From: Pleurodeles waltl
Taxonomy: Eukaryota > Chordata > Amphibia > Caudata > Salamandridae
NCBI RefSeq assembly: GCF_031143425.1
Contig: NC_090437.1
Span: forward strand, 848,297,978-848,361,977
Length of the DNA: 64,000 bases
Direction: 5' to 3'
Each line of letters opens with the position of its first letter. The first letter of the stretch is position 1. The translations under genes and the position numbers were made by a program. Shown piece after piece: positions 33,640 to 45,800 of the stretch. The notes under the pieces were generated by a model. That model ran no database searches, was not told where the DNA came from, and saw only the letters and a program-made list of their open reading frames with translations.

Positions 33640-36135
33640 TGGGGATCCACACAAGCCACACCTTCCTGGACTCCTCCGGGTGTCTAGTTTTAAAAATGTC
33701 TGGGTTTGGTAGGTTTCCCTACAGAACCAAAAAACATGGGTCCCCCCCTGCAAAAACAGGTCATTTTGTAATAGATCATTTTGATGTGTCCACATTGTGT
33801 TTTGGGGTATTTCCTGTTGTGGGCACTAGGCCTACCCACACAAGTGTTGCCAAAAGGTGGGTTATTTTGCCAAATTTTGAGGTTTGCAAAGGATTCTGGG
33901 AAACAGAACCTGGCGAGAGCCCCACAAGTCACCCCATTCTGAATTCCACTAGGTGTCTAGCTTTTAGAAATGTCCAGGTTTGGTAGGTTTTCCTAGGTGC
34001 CGGCTTAGCTTGAGGTCAAAATCCACCGCAAGGCACTTTGCAAAAAACAAGTCAGTTTTCTTTAGGAAAATGTGATGTGTCCACTTTGTGTTTTGTGGGC
34101 ATTTTCTGTCGGGGCACTAGGCCTACCCACACAAGTGAGGTACCATTTTTATCTGGAGACTTGGGGAAACCCTTGGTGGAAGGAAATTTGTGTCTCCTCT
34201 TATATTCCCGAACTTTCCATTACCAAAATGTGCAGGAAAAGTGCTTTTCTGCAAAATGTTGAGGTTTGCAAAGGATTCTGGGTGACAGAACCTGGTTAGA
34301 GCCCCACAAGTCACCCCATTCTGAATTCCCCTTGGTGTTTAGGTTTTAGAAATGTCCAGGTTTGGTAGGTATTCCTAGGTGCCGGCTGAGCTAGAGGCCA
34401 AAATCCACAGCTAGGCACTGTGCAAAAAACAGCTCAGTTTTCTTTCGGAAAATGTGATGTGTCCACGTTGTGTTTCAGGGAATTTCCTGTCACGGGTACT
34501 AGGTCTACCGACACAAGTGTGGTACCATTTCTATCAGGAGACTTGGGGGAATGCTGGGTGGAAGGAAATTTGAGCTCCTTTTACATTCCTAAACTTTCCA
34601 TCAGCAAAAGGTACAGAAAAAGTGTTCCTTTTTGCCAAATTGTGAGGTTTGCAAAGGATTCTGGGTAACAGAACCTGGTGGGAGCCCCACATGTCACCCC
34701 ATTCTGAATTCCTGTAGGTGTCTAGTTTTTAGAAGTGTACAGGTTTGTAGGTTTTCCTATGTGCCGGCTGAGATAAAGGCCACAATCCACAGCTAGGCAC
34801 TTTGAAAAAAACAGGTCAGTTTTCTTTAGGAAAATGGGATGTGTCCACGTCGCGTTTTGGGGCATTTTCTGTCGCAGGCACAAGGCTACCCACACAAGTG
34901 AGGTACCATTCTTATTGGGAGACTTGGAGGAATGCTTGGTGGAAGGAAATTTGTGGCTTCTCTTAGATTCCAGAACTTTCCATCACCGAAATGTGCAGAA
35001 AGTGGATTTTTAATGGCAAATTTTGAGGTGTGCAAGGATTCTGGGTAGCAGAACCTGGTGAGAGCCCCACAAGTCACCCCATTCTGAATTCCCCTAGGTG
35101 TCTAGGTTTTAGAAATGTCCAGTTCCGGTAGGTTTTCCTTGGTGCCGGCTGAGCTAGAGGCCAAAATCCACAGCTAGGAATTTTGCAAAAAACAGGTCTG
35201 TTTTCTTTGGGACAATGTGATGGGTCCATGTTGTGTTTCGGGGCATTTCCTGTCACGGGCACTAGACCTACCCACACAAGTGAGGTACCATTTTTATTGG
35301 GAGACTTGGGGGAATGCTGGATGGAAGGAAACATGTGGCTCCTTCTACATTCCAGAACTTTCCATCACTGAAACATACAAAAAAAAAGGTGTTTTTTTTG
35401 CCAAATTTTGAGGTTTGCAAAGGGTTCTGGGTAACAGAACCTAGTGAGAGCCTCACAAGTCACCCCATTATGAATTCCCCAAGATGTCTAGCTTTTAGAA
35501 ATGTCCAGGTTTGGTAGGTTTTCCTAGGTGCCGGCTGAGCTACAGGCCACAATCCACAGCTAGGTACTTTGGAAAAAACAGGTCAGTTTTCTTTAGGAAA
35601 ATGTGATGAGCCCCCGTTGTGTTTTGGGGCATTTCCTATTGTGGGCACTAGGCCTACACACACAGATGAGGTACCATTTTTATCGGGAGACTTGGGGGCG
35701 TGCTGGTTGGATGGAAATGTGTGGCTTCTCTTAGATTCCAGAACTTTCCATCACCTAAATGTGAGGAAAAAGTGTTTTTTTGCCACTTTTTGATGGTTGC
35801 AAAGGATTATGGGTAACAGAACCTGGTGAGACCCCCACAGGTCACCCCATTATGAATTCCTCTATGTGTCTTGTTTTATAAAATGCACAGGTTTGGTAGG
35901 TTTCCTTAGGTGCCGGCTGAGCTAGAGGTCAAAATCCACGAATGGGCACTTTCCAAAAAACACGTCAGATTTCAATGTAAAAATGTGATGTGTCCATGTT
36001 GCTTTTCCTGTCACGGGTATTAGGCCTCCCAACACAAGTAAGGTAGCATTTGTATCGGGTGCCCCAGGAGAACACAGAATAGAAGAACAAGTGTTATTGC
36101 CCCTTGTCTTTCTCTACATTTTTTCCTCCCAAATG
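33640..36135 (+). repeat. Tandem array, unit about 382 bp, roughly 6.5 units
   Basis: Successive units share GGTGTCTAGTTTT/AGAAATGTCCAGG, GCCGGCTGAGCTAGAGG, AATCCACAGCTAGGCACTTT, GTGATGTGTCCACGTTGTG, CACAAGTGAGGTACCATT, GGAGACTTGGGGGAATGCTG and GCAAAGGATTCTGGGTAACA. The GCACTTT word recurs near 34033, 34415, 34797, 35178, 35563 and 35944, a period of 381-385 bp. The first unit (33640-33990) is shorter. The array sits in the 3' part of the piggyBac element. A single decayed unit also occurs at 52376-52500, so the repeat is dispersed. Confidence 0.9.
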
Positions 36136-37144
36136 GGAGTCAGTGTTTAAAAATGACGTCTGTTTGAAAAATGCCCTGTAATTCACATGCTAGAATGGGG
36201 ACCCTGGAATTCAGAGATGTGCAAATAACCACTGCTTCTCAACACCTTATCTAGTGCCCATTTTGGAGATACAAAAGTTTCCTTGATTCCTATTTTTGAC
36301 TCTTTATATTTTACCAAATAAATTGTTGTATACCCGGTATCAAATAAAAACCCATTGCAAGGTGCACCTCATTTACTGGCTCTGGATACCTAGTGTTCTT
36401 GATGAACCTACAAGCCCTACATATCCCCACAACCAGAAGAGTCCAGAAGACGTAAAGGTATACTGCTTTTGAAAATCTGACTTGGCAGGAAAAAGCTACA
36501 TAGTAAAACGTGGAGAGAAATGGCAGTTTTTTTGTTGTCTCAATTTCAATATTTTTGTATTTTATTTGTTATGTTCTGTACAAAACCCTTAAAGGATCTA
36601 CACAAGTGACCCCTTGCTGAATTCAGAATGTTGTCTACTTTTTAGAAATGATTAGCTGTCTGGGATCCAGCATTGGTTTCATACCAATTTTTGTCACTAA
36701 CTGGAATGAGGCTGAAAGCACAAAAAGTTGTAGAAATGGGGTATGTCCCAGTAAAATGCCAATATTATGCTGAAAAATGTGATTTTGTGATTCAAGTTTG
36801 CCTGTTTCTGAAAGCTGGGAAGATAGTAATTTTAGCACTGCACACCCTCTGTTGATGCCGTTTTCAGAGAAAAATCCACAAGCCTTCTTCTGCAGCCCTT
36901 TTTCCCTATTTTTTAAAGAAAAATTAAAATGTTGCTCTATTTTGGCAAATTTCTGGGTCTCCTCCAGGGGAACCCACGAATTCTCAGTACTTCTAGAATC
37001 CCTAGGATGATGGAAAAAAGTGATGCAAATTTGTCATGTATAGCTTCTGTGGACAAATAGTTAAGAGGGCCTAAGCAGAACTGCCCCAAATAGCCAAATA
37101 AAAGCCTGCCACCTGAGGGGGAAAAGGTGCAGTGAAGGTGTTAA
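36136..37144 (+). other. piggyBac 3' non-coding region ending at TTAA
   Basis: No coding trace. The sequence ends CCACCTGAGGGGGAAAAGGTGCAGTGAAGGTG, immediately followed by TTAA (37141-37144). piggyBac elements insert at TTAA and duplicate it, so this is the probable right terminus. The similar TTAACCCCTTCCCTGC start at 63005 supports a terminal family motif. Confidence 0.5.
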
Positions 37145-37331
37145 GGAGGATGAGAGGCGTTTGAAGTGAGTGACTGCATTCACCTGCAAGAGGATGTCTG
37201 GGGAGTCAATAGGACCTTTCCCTCACTCAAGAGGGCTGCCATAAGGGGGCACACTGTCAGAGACCCTCCTGACAGCTTCTTTGCATCTGCGCCCATATCT
37301 ATAATAGAGCGCGTGTGCAGAGGCAAAGGGT

Positions 37332-37375
37332 TTCCCTCATTTGCATGGGGTCCGTCCCCCATGCAAATGAGGGAA
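37332..37375. repeat. 19-bp perfect hairpin with paired octamer motifs
   Basis: Arms TTCCCTCATTTGCATGGGG (37332-37350) and its exact complement (37357-37375) are separated by 6 bp. Each arm contains ATTTGCAT, the octamer bound by POU/Oct proteins. A second perfect 15-bp hairpin (TATTACAGAAAGGGC, 37421-37435 with 37452-37466) follows, so 37145-37570 is likely a decayed hairpin MITE. Confidence 0.75.
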
Positions 37376-37599
37376 CATCCTCTGGTGACAGTGCTGGTGT
37401 ATGTGTGCCAGCTCTTCCTATATTACAGAAAGGGCGGCACAATTGTCTGCGGCCCTTTCTGTAATACCAAAGTGTCCCGGGGTGCGCAAAGCAGGACTAC
37501 ATGCCCGTTGCACCCCCAAGGCACTTTGCACAATGTGGCCCTAGGTTTTCTGGATTCCTCATGAGTAGATACGCCAACTTTATTGACAATGTCTTTGGA

Positions 37600-37953
37600 T
37601 TGATGTTTATTGTCAATTGGAAGGTATTTCTTGGTTCAGGCAACACTGCTTTAGCGTGCCTCTGAATAAGTTCCGCCCATTTGACGATCTCACCCTCGCA
37701 ACCGTCCCACGTGTCCGTAAAACTACAACTGGCAGTAGATCATTCTCGCACCTTGCCCCCAAAATGTGGAACACTCTTCCCACCCACCTGCGCCAGACCA
37801 AATACCTCCTTACCTTCAGGAAACTTCTCAAGACCTGGCTGTTCGAGCAGTAGCAGCACCTCCCCCTTTCTCCCTCCTCCCCTCCTCAGCACCTTGAGAC
37901 CATCACAGGTGAGTAGTGCGCTTTACAAATTCCTGATTGATTGATTGATTGAA
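37600..37953 (+). mobile_element. L2-type LINE, 3' end
   Basis: The frame at 37617-37853 ends RSFSHLAPKMWNTLPTHLRQ and FRKLLKTWLFEQ, the conserved C-terminal tail of CR1/L2 reverse transcriptases (SFS..AP..WN.LP). A short 3' UTR follows with GTGCGCTTTACAAA and a (TTGA)n run at 37935-37953, the short tandem tail typical of L2. The copy is 5' truncated, with only the last tens of codons left. Confidence 0.85.
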
Positions 37954-40900
37954 TAACTTCTTGCAGCAGACCTTATCCGTTGAACCAAAGAGTGTTTTAG
38001 CCTTAGTACTTGCCTCACTGTCAGCAGCAAGGTGGGGTGGAGTTGTGAACTCCTCCTTGGTGGATATTCAAAAGGAAGAACACAAAAGAGGGTTATGCCT
38101 CCCCTCTTAACTACCTTCCAACCTATTGGAGTTAACCGTTCCATAGAACAATGGAGCAGGAAAGAAAACGGGTATTCCCTGCTCTTTATCAATCTAAAGA
38201 AACAGGAGATGCCAGTAGGCAACACTTCTTGATAGACAATGGGTAAAAAGGCTGCCACGACCATCTGTTGCTGTCACTACTGTCAGTCCTGCATAGGCTG
38301 GTGAGCTGACGAATGTCATGCTGAGATAAGAAGGGTGCACATGGTGTTCCCGTTCAGGTCATGGAGCCCTGCTTTGCTTAGTATTCCATATCAGAGTGAC
38401 TCTTCAGCACACAGGCATAATAATCGAGTATGCTAAGACAAAATCTGACCTGCTCTGGGTAGCATTCCACATCACAGGGGCTCTTTAGCGCGCTCACATA
38501 ATTGTCTAAGATCAAAAGTTTAAAAACAACAGAAATTCACATATGGACAAACTGTGGCAGGGATGTCCACTCTCCAAAAAAAAGCAGAGAACCTTTTCTT
38601 TCCCAACAACTCTTTTTTGCACAAGCATTGGATTCAAGTGGAAGATTAGACTAGTGTTACTTCCAAACTCATTTGTATAGGTATGTCTCTGTATGACTAG
38701 AGCATGGAGTGATAAACTATTAATTTTATAGGTCGAAATGATGTACACGTTTAGGCATAAGTGAAACCATCATATAGAGAAATTCACACAGCACTCGTAC
38801 ATTGGGTCTTGCAAGATGGGTCTTTAAATATAATAGTGTCGCAAAAGATTTAACCAATGTATAATTTTCATGATTAGTGTGTGGCATTATGAAAGCAGGC
38901 AGACATTTGCACTTAAGAACACACATTTATATTTATAACTATGTAACGTATAGCCTTGGAGGACACATTGCGTTCCAGAATTATTTAACTGCGTTCATTT
39001 TACCAAATAAGGGAAAGGGAACTACAGCCTGAGCAGCAGTGATTTGCTGGGGATGGGGTAGAAGGAATTGTAACTTAAAGTATTCATTTATTACATGTGT
39101 GTGTATGTGTAAAGTCGACGTAATTGCTTATAAAATGGTGACGGTACACAGGGATGTACGTTTGCACCTTAGAAACATCTTGGTATTGAGGTGAAATATA
39201 TCACTGACTCCTTGAAATGTTTCCAATCTTAAATCATGCTGCATAGTTCATAATCCTTCAAAAATAAATGTATTTCTTATGCTTGCACGCTGATTTAAAT
39301 GAAAAAGTCGAATCCCCTTTTTGAAAGCGCTGGGGTATGTTTATATCTTACTAATGCAGCTAAAATTATATTTTTTCTTGTTTAGTGAAAGCATTCCAAA
39401 TCCACAGCACTGAGAGGCCTGGAAAATGTTTGCATCAGCCTGTATACATAAGGGGCGCCATACCATGGATTTCATTCTTTTTCTTATTTCATATTTAGCC
39501 AAAGCTGTTCGTTATATTTAATTTGGAGAAATCGCATCCAAAAAGTGGGCAGGTCAATATCATTTTTTGTAAAATAGGTAATGTAAATTGTTCCCTCAAG
39601 AGAGCCCTGCTCTTATCTTTAATATACAGCCTTCAATCCTGAAACAAAATGATGGCCAATATGTGATTGATCGAAAATGACGGGTAGCACAAAGCAGTTG
39701 ATAATTAGACATCGGGATGGTTTCAATCTCTGTACAGGGGAATCTGTGAGGGCGTCACATTTCATGTTTTGTCAAATCATGTCCTGACGTGTCTTTTTAG
39801 TGTTATTCTATATCTTTACTATGTAGAGCACTATCGCCACTGAAAGAGCCCTCTAAGGGCAAAGGTTAATTTGACGGGATAAAATATATTTTCATTAGGT
39901 TAGCGTAGCTGCTGTGAACTACCAGTTATTACACAACCAGATTAGGTGATTGTCTAAACTTGATGTGATCCTTCAGTCCCAAACAACAGCAGTGACCTAA
40001 TTCCGAGGTGCTGGGCCTTTTCTGAAAATGTTCTTTTAGCTATCTACTTACTATATGCTTTTCGCCAACACTAGAATTCCCTGGTTACCCATTTGAAACC
40101 TGGAGTCTTCCTTACAGAGTGCATGGAGGGGGCATGGGCAACGCTTTAAATTCAGCTCTGTGCACCAGCCCTCCCTAAAAATAATTTAAAAAAAGCATTT
40201 TTATTTCCACATTTTGGGTGGGGAAATATTCATGCTTGGAGGCAAAGTCCTTGCTCGAGGATAATAGTAAAAGCTAGTCTATGATCAGGGAGTTGCAATG
40301 TGTCCCTCAGTTTAAGAAATAATTATTGCAGTCTAGTGTGCCAGTTAGTTAGAACCATGATAGACTGTAGAGCTGTGCTTCCTGCTGACTGAGCCTGGAC
40401 AGTCTTAATTAGGTCTATAGGACTGAGCAGGCACAGAGATAATTATTCTGGCCTGCCTTATTCATTTTATTGAGTACCATAAATATACATATAATGTGTG
40501 AGGGAGGACTGGTATTGAAAAGCAGCTTTGTAAATTTCGTTGAACACCTCAAATTACGCTGCATGAAGCAACACTTTAAACAGTAATTTTGGATAGATTT
40601 GTCAATGGGACCGAACTGTGCTTTTTACAATGCATTTCCATTGAAAGACAGGCAAGTGACTTTCCTCCTTTTCATTCTGCCTTTCCAGACTGACTCTGCC
40701 AAGGCCCCAATGGCGTTCCAGATTGATTTTACTGCAGCTGTAACCAGCCTCAAGTCAATGAGGAGAAAGGCGACCCTAGTGGTGCCCAGAATACTTCTCA
40801 AAGTCACTAATTTACAAAGCCCCTGCCCAGCCGAATTTTCACTGATTGATTCTACTTGAATATTCTTGAATCTCTAGCCCTACCAGTTTGTCTTCCAAAT

Positions 40901-41409
40901 GCTCAATCCTGTTGAAAAATATCCTGATTACCCTGCACACAAATCTGAGTTCAGGTGCATTGCCTCCGCCTTTCTTCTTGAATTCTGCAAGAGACTGAAG
41001 ACCTGCCATTTAGAGTAGTTCCACTAGGCCGTAAGTGTGCCTAGACTCATACCTGCTCAGTGCCAGGACCCCCTTCAGGGTAATAGTGAGCTCCATAAAT
41101 CTGCATAAAATTACAGCAAAGTGATTTGTATCAAAATGTTATGCATAGGTAAATGCAGGCAAAGGTATACAGTTGCCTTATGTAATCTGGGGAAATCTAT
41201 ATATGAGGATGACCAGTATAACAGCAAAACTACCAGATCTCCCACCAGTATGCCAATAGAAAGGGTATCTTTTTCTTTGGAGATTTGCAGTGTCTACTTG
41301 ACTCAAATGTAGTGCCCAAAACTCTGGCATCAATTTTTGCATTCATATTTCAATGGAGCTCCCACTGTCTTGGGGGAACTCCTGATTGTCTTTGTTCTCG
41401 TCTGCATAG
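37954..41409. other. No gene or repeat recognised
   Basis: AT-rich sequence with only short chance frames. No terminal repeats, tandem arrays or domain matches were seen by eye. It is the longest stretch in the window without obvious mobile-element signatures, so it is the best place to look for unique or conserved non-coding host sequence. Confidence 0.4.
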
Positions 41410-41485
41410 TAATACACACATACACGCACACACGCAAACGCACACAGATGCACACATGCACACACACACACATATACAAACACAC
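41410..41485 (+). repeat. (CA)n-rich microsatellite
   Basis: Interrupted CA/CACG repeats (ACACACATACACGCACACAC and similar) run up to the TSD of MITE-4. MITE-4 thus inserted at the edge of a microsatellite. Confidence 0.85.
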
Positions 41486-41488
41486 ATA

Positions 41489-42030
41489 GGGGGTGATTCT
41501 AACCTTGGCGGGCGGCTACCGCAATAACGCAGCCCCCATTTCAACATTCCCGCTGGGCCGGCGGGCGCTAACCATGTTAGCGCCCGCCGGCCCAGCGGGA
41601 ATGAGGCCGCAACACAGGAGCCGGCTCCTAATGGAGCCGGCGGTGTTGCGGCCGTGCGACGGGTGCAGTTGCATCCGTCGCGCTTTTCACTGTCTGCCAA
41701 GCAGACAGTGAAAAGCAGGCCGGGGCCCTGTTAGGGGGCCCCTGCACTGCACATGCCAGTGGCATGGGCAGTGCAGGAGCCCCCCAGGGGCCCCAGGACA
41801 CCCCTTACCGCCAGCCTCTTCCTGGCGGTGTAAACCGCCAGAAACAGGCTGGCGGTAAGGGGGTCATAATCCCCAGGGCAGCGCTGCCCTGGCGGATTAT
41901 CACCACCGGGGGAAAATCGGCAGGACACCGCCGCGGTCGGAATAGGGAATGAAGCACCGCCAGCCTGTTGCCGGTGCTTCCATCATTCTTGCCCTGGCGG
42001 TCCAAGACCGCCAGGGTCAGAATGACCCCC
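41489..42030 (+). mobile_element. MITE-4, hairpin-chain Harbinger-type MITE
   Basis: 542 bp flanked by ATA (41486-41488 and 42031-42033), terminal repeats GGGGGTGATTCTAACC and complement GGGGGTCATTCTGACC (14 of 16). Internal hairpins include CCCGCTGGGCCGGCGGGCG with its complement around an ACCATGT loop, GGAGCCGGCTCC, GCGACGGGTGCA (41656-41681) and a perfect 16-bp stem at 41682-41697/41701-41716. Same module order as MITE-1 and MITE-2. No gene. Confidence 0.9.
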
Positions 42031-42033
42031 ATA

Positions 42034-43409
42034 GTGAGTTAGATATAGTCAGGACCTAGTTTCCATAGACAAAGCATTTTTTGTTTTGTGAATAACTTTT
42101 GAGGTGATTAGTTAAGCAGGGCTGAGAAAGGGGAGGGTCTCAAAATGCATTTTCCCCATGCAATTTCTCATAGGGATTTTAGACATGACTACAACCAGGA
42201 CCACTGGACAGAATTACATCAAATTTGGCAGAAAGCTAGCTCTTGGTCCAGAAATAACTCCTTTTTCAATTTAGTGAAAATCCATTCAGTAGTTATTAAA
42301 AGGAAAAGAGATATAGATCTAGGGACATGGAGGGTGCACGGATCTGACAGATATTAAGGTGAGATCTGATCCGCTACCAACACTTCGACTAAGAAGTGTT
42401 GGCAGCCATCTTGGGGCCCGGACTCAGAAGAGTCCCAAGAAAAAACATGAAAAAAGACAAGGGGCAGGATAGAAATACCCTGACCCCCTAGGCCTTGCGG
42501 CAAGGTCCCACAGGGACCCTGCCGGGGGCCAACATTTTTTTTAAAACTATACCATGAATTTACAGAGTAACCACAAATCTGCAGTACAATTAAGAAAAAA
42601 ACAAGCACAGTCTCTCGTGCTTTGCTTGTTTGGTAAATGCTCCTAGGTGGGCCAGTTCCTGCAGGTGTAGTTATTTGTATAATTTGTGAAGGGAGTGCAA
42701 GTGCCCCACTCCTCATGCAGATTTCAGTACAGGGGACCACCACCTCCACGGGGCCAGGCCATTATTCAAAAAGGGAGAGGACGACCCCCCTACCTAAGCT
42801 GTTTTCGGCTCCAGGGGCTGCAACTCCCAGGACCTGGCTGCATTCCAAAACATTGCGTGTGGGCTGTGCCCCTCCTCGAAGGCTGATATCAGTGCTGGGG
42901 ACCACCACCTCCCTGGGGAAAGGCCAAGAAAGAAAACAGTGCCCCTCCTTCCTGGCTGTTTTCAGCCAAGGTGCCCACTCTTGCAACATAGCTGTTTTCT
43001 CTCGCTTTGCATGAGCTATTTGAAAGCTCCTGCAAGCAAGGGCAAACAGTAAATCCACTCCCGGCAGGCAGGATCATGTATAATGCTCCCACCCACTGGG
43101 AGCAGACTTTCATCTGTTTTCCTGCCTGCTGTAAAGTGGGCAAGGAAAGAGATGAAAAAAAATTGCTCCCTCCCATAGGTTGCAGTATTTTAAGCTGTTC
43201 CTTATGGGTGGGAACAATGCTGGAACTGGGGCTACTCCCATGGCCTCCAACAAAAAGCCACTGGGTGTCCTGGGTGTCCTGGATGGGCTCCAAGGGCTCC
43301 AAGGCACCCACCATGTAGTGGCCAGGCCCCAGCCCCAGGGGATGGGTTCCTGGGGGCCATAGTGGCTTGGGGTGGGGGTTGCATGATCCCCCCCCTGTAG
43401 TGTCTGGTC
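42034..43409. other. No gene recognised; GC-skewed repeat sequence
   Basis: Contains a 10-bp hairpin (CCAACACTTC...GAAGTGTTGG, about 42377-42402) and short local duplications such as GGGTGTCCT twice near 43262-43280. The overlapping open frames on both strands are Pro/Gly-rich and look like chance frames. Confidence 0.4.
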
Positions 43410-43680
43410 AGCCCACAGCATTGTCTCCGGCTCGTAATCGAGACGGGGGCAATGTTGTAGGATGCAGGGTCCAAGACCACCCTTGCAATGTTCACCGTCT
43501 GCAAAGCCATGAAATGGCTGGCAGAGAACAAGGTCGTAATCCCCAGGGCAGTGCTGCCCTGGTATATTAGGACCGCCGCAACCACCAGACTCCTGTGATC
43601 TCCAATCCTGATGGAGCTGGCAGTCTCACCACGGCCTGACCACCATGGTCCTAATATGGCAGTCAAGAGACCACCAGACT
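43410..43680 (+). mobile_element. Decayed hairpin MITE related to MITE-1
   Basis: Contains GTAATCCCCAGGGCAGTGCTGCCCTGG (seen in MITE-1 and MITE-4 as CCCCAGGGCAACGCTGC / CAGCGCTGCCCTGG), CACCGTCTGCAAAG and CCATGAAATGGC-type remnants of the stems, and ends with CATGGTCCTAAT/GGCAGTCAAGA-like words. Termini and target duplication are no longer clear, so it is an older copy. Confidence 0.45.
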
Positions 43681-45639
43681 CATAAGGATGCCCAAAGACT
43701 TTTTCTGAAGAATAGTGTACTCAAACTACATTTTAAGCCCTACGAATTTTAACTTCAACAAATGTCCTTGATACTTACATGTGTATCTAATCTGTCATCA
43801 CTATTCTATTTTGAATAATGTTTTGGGCTATACCTCTAAACTTATAGAACAGTGCGTTCATCCTTCACACTGAGCACAAACAATAATGTTTTATTTAACA
43901 TACTGAATCATTTATCTATATCTTTCAATAAGCGTTTAGGTATAAAATAATTTCACTTTCTGGAAGAAATTAAATTATTATTTTGAGTGGATGGCTAACC
44001 ATCTCAAGGTATAATCGAAGCCCTTGTCAAGGTGAACCATTAAGGTCACTAAATTCACCGGAGCTCAATCAATTGTCTCTATGGCACAGAGCAGACAGGC
44101 TTAACTTAGAGAAATGTTCAATTAATGTTAAACAAATTAGAAAAATATAGTAAAATGTGAAAATGACACAAAAATGACATAAATCCAATAGAGGAAACCA
44201 GATATGAATCCTTAAAGTTTTAAGTAGGAATAGTACTAAGAAGGACAATATACCAGTCATAGTGAATGCTTGTGGTAAGGTGCAATTTGATGGTGACCGC
44301 AATGGAGCATGGGTCCAATACAATAACCATCTGATCAATGATTTTACCTTCTGACTTCAGTCCTTTAAGTCACAATCCACCACAGGAGTGAGTACACTTC
44401 AAAAGCCCTCCAGGATCTCAGGTGAGACAATAAAAGACTCACAGTGTGTAAGGCAGAGGCCAGATAGCAGGGTCCAACTAAGCAACATTTTTCAACAACC
44501 AGACAGTGGATACAAAAGAATTGTTTGGCATCATGTTTTCACCCTTTGAAGTGCTCCCCAAGTGTTAGATGTAAAACCCAGTAATCCTGTCAAGCAGGAG
44601 TTAAATCTCAAGCAGGATTTGACACCATCAATCACCAGAAACAGTAATTGATTTCCTGTTCAAAACGAAAAAATAAATTTATAAAAACAGGGTTTGGCTC
44701 TGTAATACCAAAATGAGGCCCATTATATATGGGGCCTGTCTGGCACTGGGAGTAGCGGGTGGGAGGGCCCAGCCCCGATATCAGCTGACATTTACCTGTG
44801 GCAAAGAAGGCCTCTTTTTCAGTGTTCCCCAAGTGTTATATGCAAAGCCCCAGCAGACCTATCAATTCAGATATGACATTCAAGCAGGTTTTGAGCCTGT
44901 AATGTCAAAGAGGATGCTCACAGCCCACCCTGCTCATTACTTTCAGACTTAGAGGGGCCTCTTTGCCCATTCAGGTCAACCTATTGTTTGGTCCCGGGAG
45001 TCATTTCACACCCATTCACACTGATTCAAATACGAAATACTGGCTGGCAAAAGTGGCAGAGCAAATGGAAAGAAACCTCCAGAGGCTTTAGGCAGGGAAA
45101 ATTTAACTTTCTAGAAGTGCCTACACCTTACTATTCATCACAAATGTGACTTCACCATTCAATTGAATTGTAAATAAGTATTAGAAATAGTTTTTCTAAT
45201 TCTTTCATAACTGAAATTAGCATTATTAAATGCAACAATGTAACCCAGTGTTTTCCTATGAAACAGCCAGCCTTGCTACAGTGAAAATATTGTTTGGGGA
45301 TTTTTCTCTGTAAGGACATATTGAAATTTAAATTCCAACATGTCCTACTTTTATATGTGATGCATCCTCCCTTGTTGTCAAAAAGGCGTACTAGGCGTCA
45401 CTTAGAAATATATAAAAGGAAGGGTTTGACCTGTCAAAAGGTGTTATTTTGACCTGCCAAAAGTGCTATTTTGATAAGCAGAACATTGCAATTTAAAATT
45501 GCAACAGCCAGGCTACAAATGCTAGGCCTGCAGTCATGCTTACACTGTCACTGTAATGGGCGGCACAATGGGTTCTGAAGACTACTAGTGATATTTAACT
45601 TACAAGCCCTTTGTACATTTTGTACCATATACTAGGGAC
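43681..45639. other. AT-rich sequence, no gene recognised
   Basis: Only short chance frames. CCCCAAGTGTTAGATGTAAAACCC (44560-44590) and CCCCAAGTGTTATATGCAAAGCCC (44826-44850) are related, suggesting two diverged copies of an unknown repeat about 265 bp apart. Confidence 0.35.
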
Positions 45640-45800
45640 TTGGAGGTAGGTCAAATATGCTAATTAGGGGTATGTCAATTTTGCAATGTTCAAAGGAGGA
45701 GCACAGGCATTTTATCACTTGTTAGCAGGAGTAAAGTGCACAGAGGTCTACAGCCAGCAAAAATATAGGGACTAGTCAAAGACAGAAAATCAGGGGGCCC
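45640..45800 (+). repeat. LTR 3'-end fragment, same family as 12040-12236
   Basis: Contains GGAGCACAGGCATTTTATCA, CTTGTTAGCAGGAGTAAAG and CAGAGGTCTACAGCCAGCAA, aligning with 12090-12160 and with the minus strand of 48530-48600. The family's terminal TCTAACA is not reached. Confidence 0.45.

Larger units (their letters stand above)
19516..37144 (+). mobile_element. piggyBac element remnant with later nested insertions
   Basis: Transposase homology starts at 19516, is cut by the Gmr1-like element (20401-33281) and resumes at 33282 in phase. Downstream lie a tandem array (33640-36135) and unique sequence ending GTGCAGTGAAGGTG next to TTAA (37141-37144), the target site of piggyBac. GCCTGCCACCTGAGGGGGAA just before it reads as a terminal repeat region. 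The left end is missing, lost with or beyond the chromovirus at 13197-19515. Confidence 0.65.

Noticed and set aside
33640..36135. The 382-bp array as a coding repeat protein
   Set aside because: Open frames differ between units and are broken by stops; the period is not a constant multiple of three.
41410..41485. Possible CRISPR-like or structured array
   Set aside because: It is an interrupted CA microsatellite; units are 2-4 bp without spacers, and the genome is eukaryotic.
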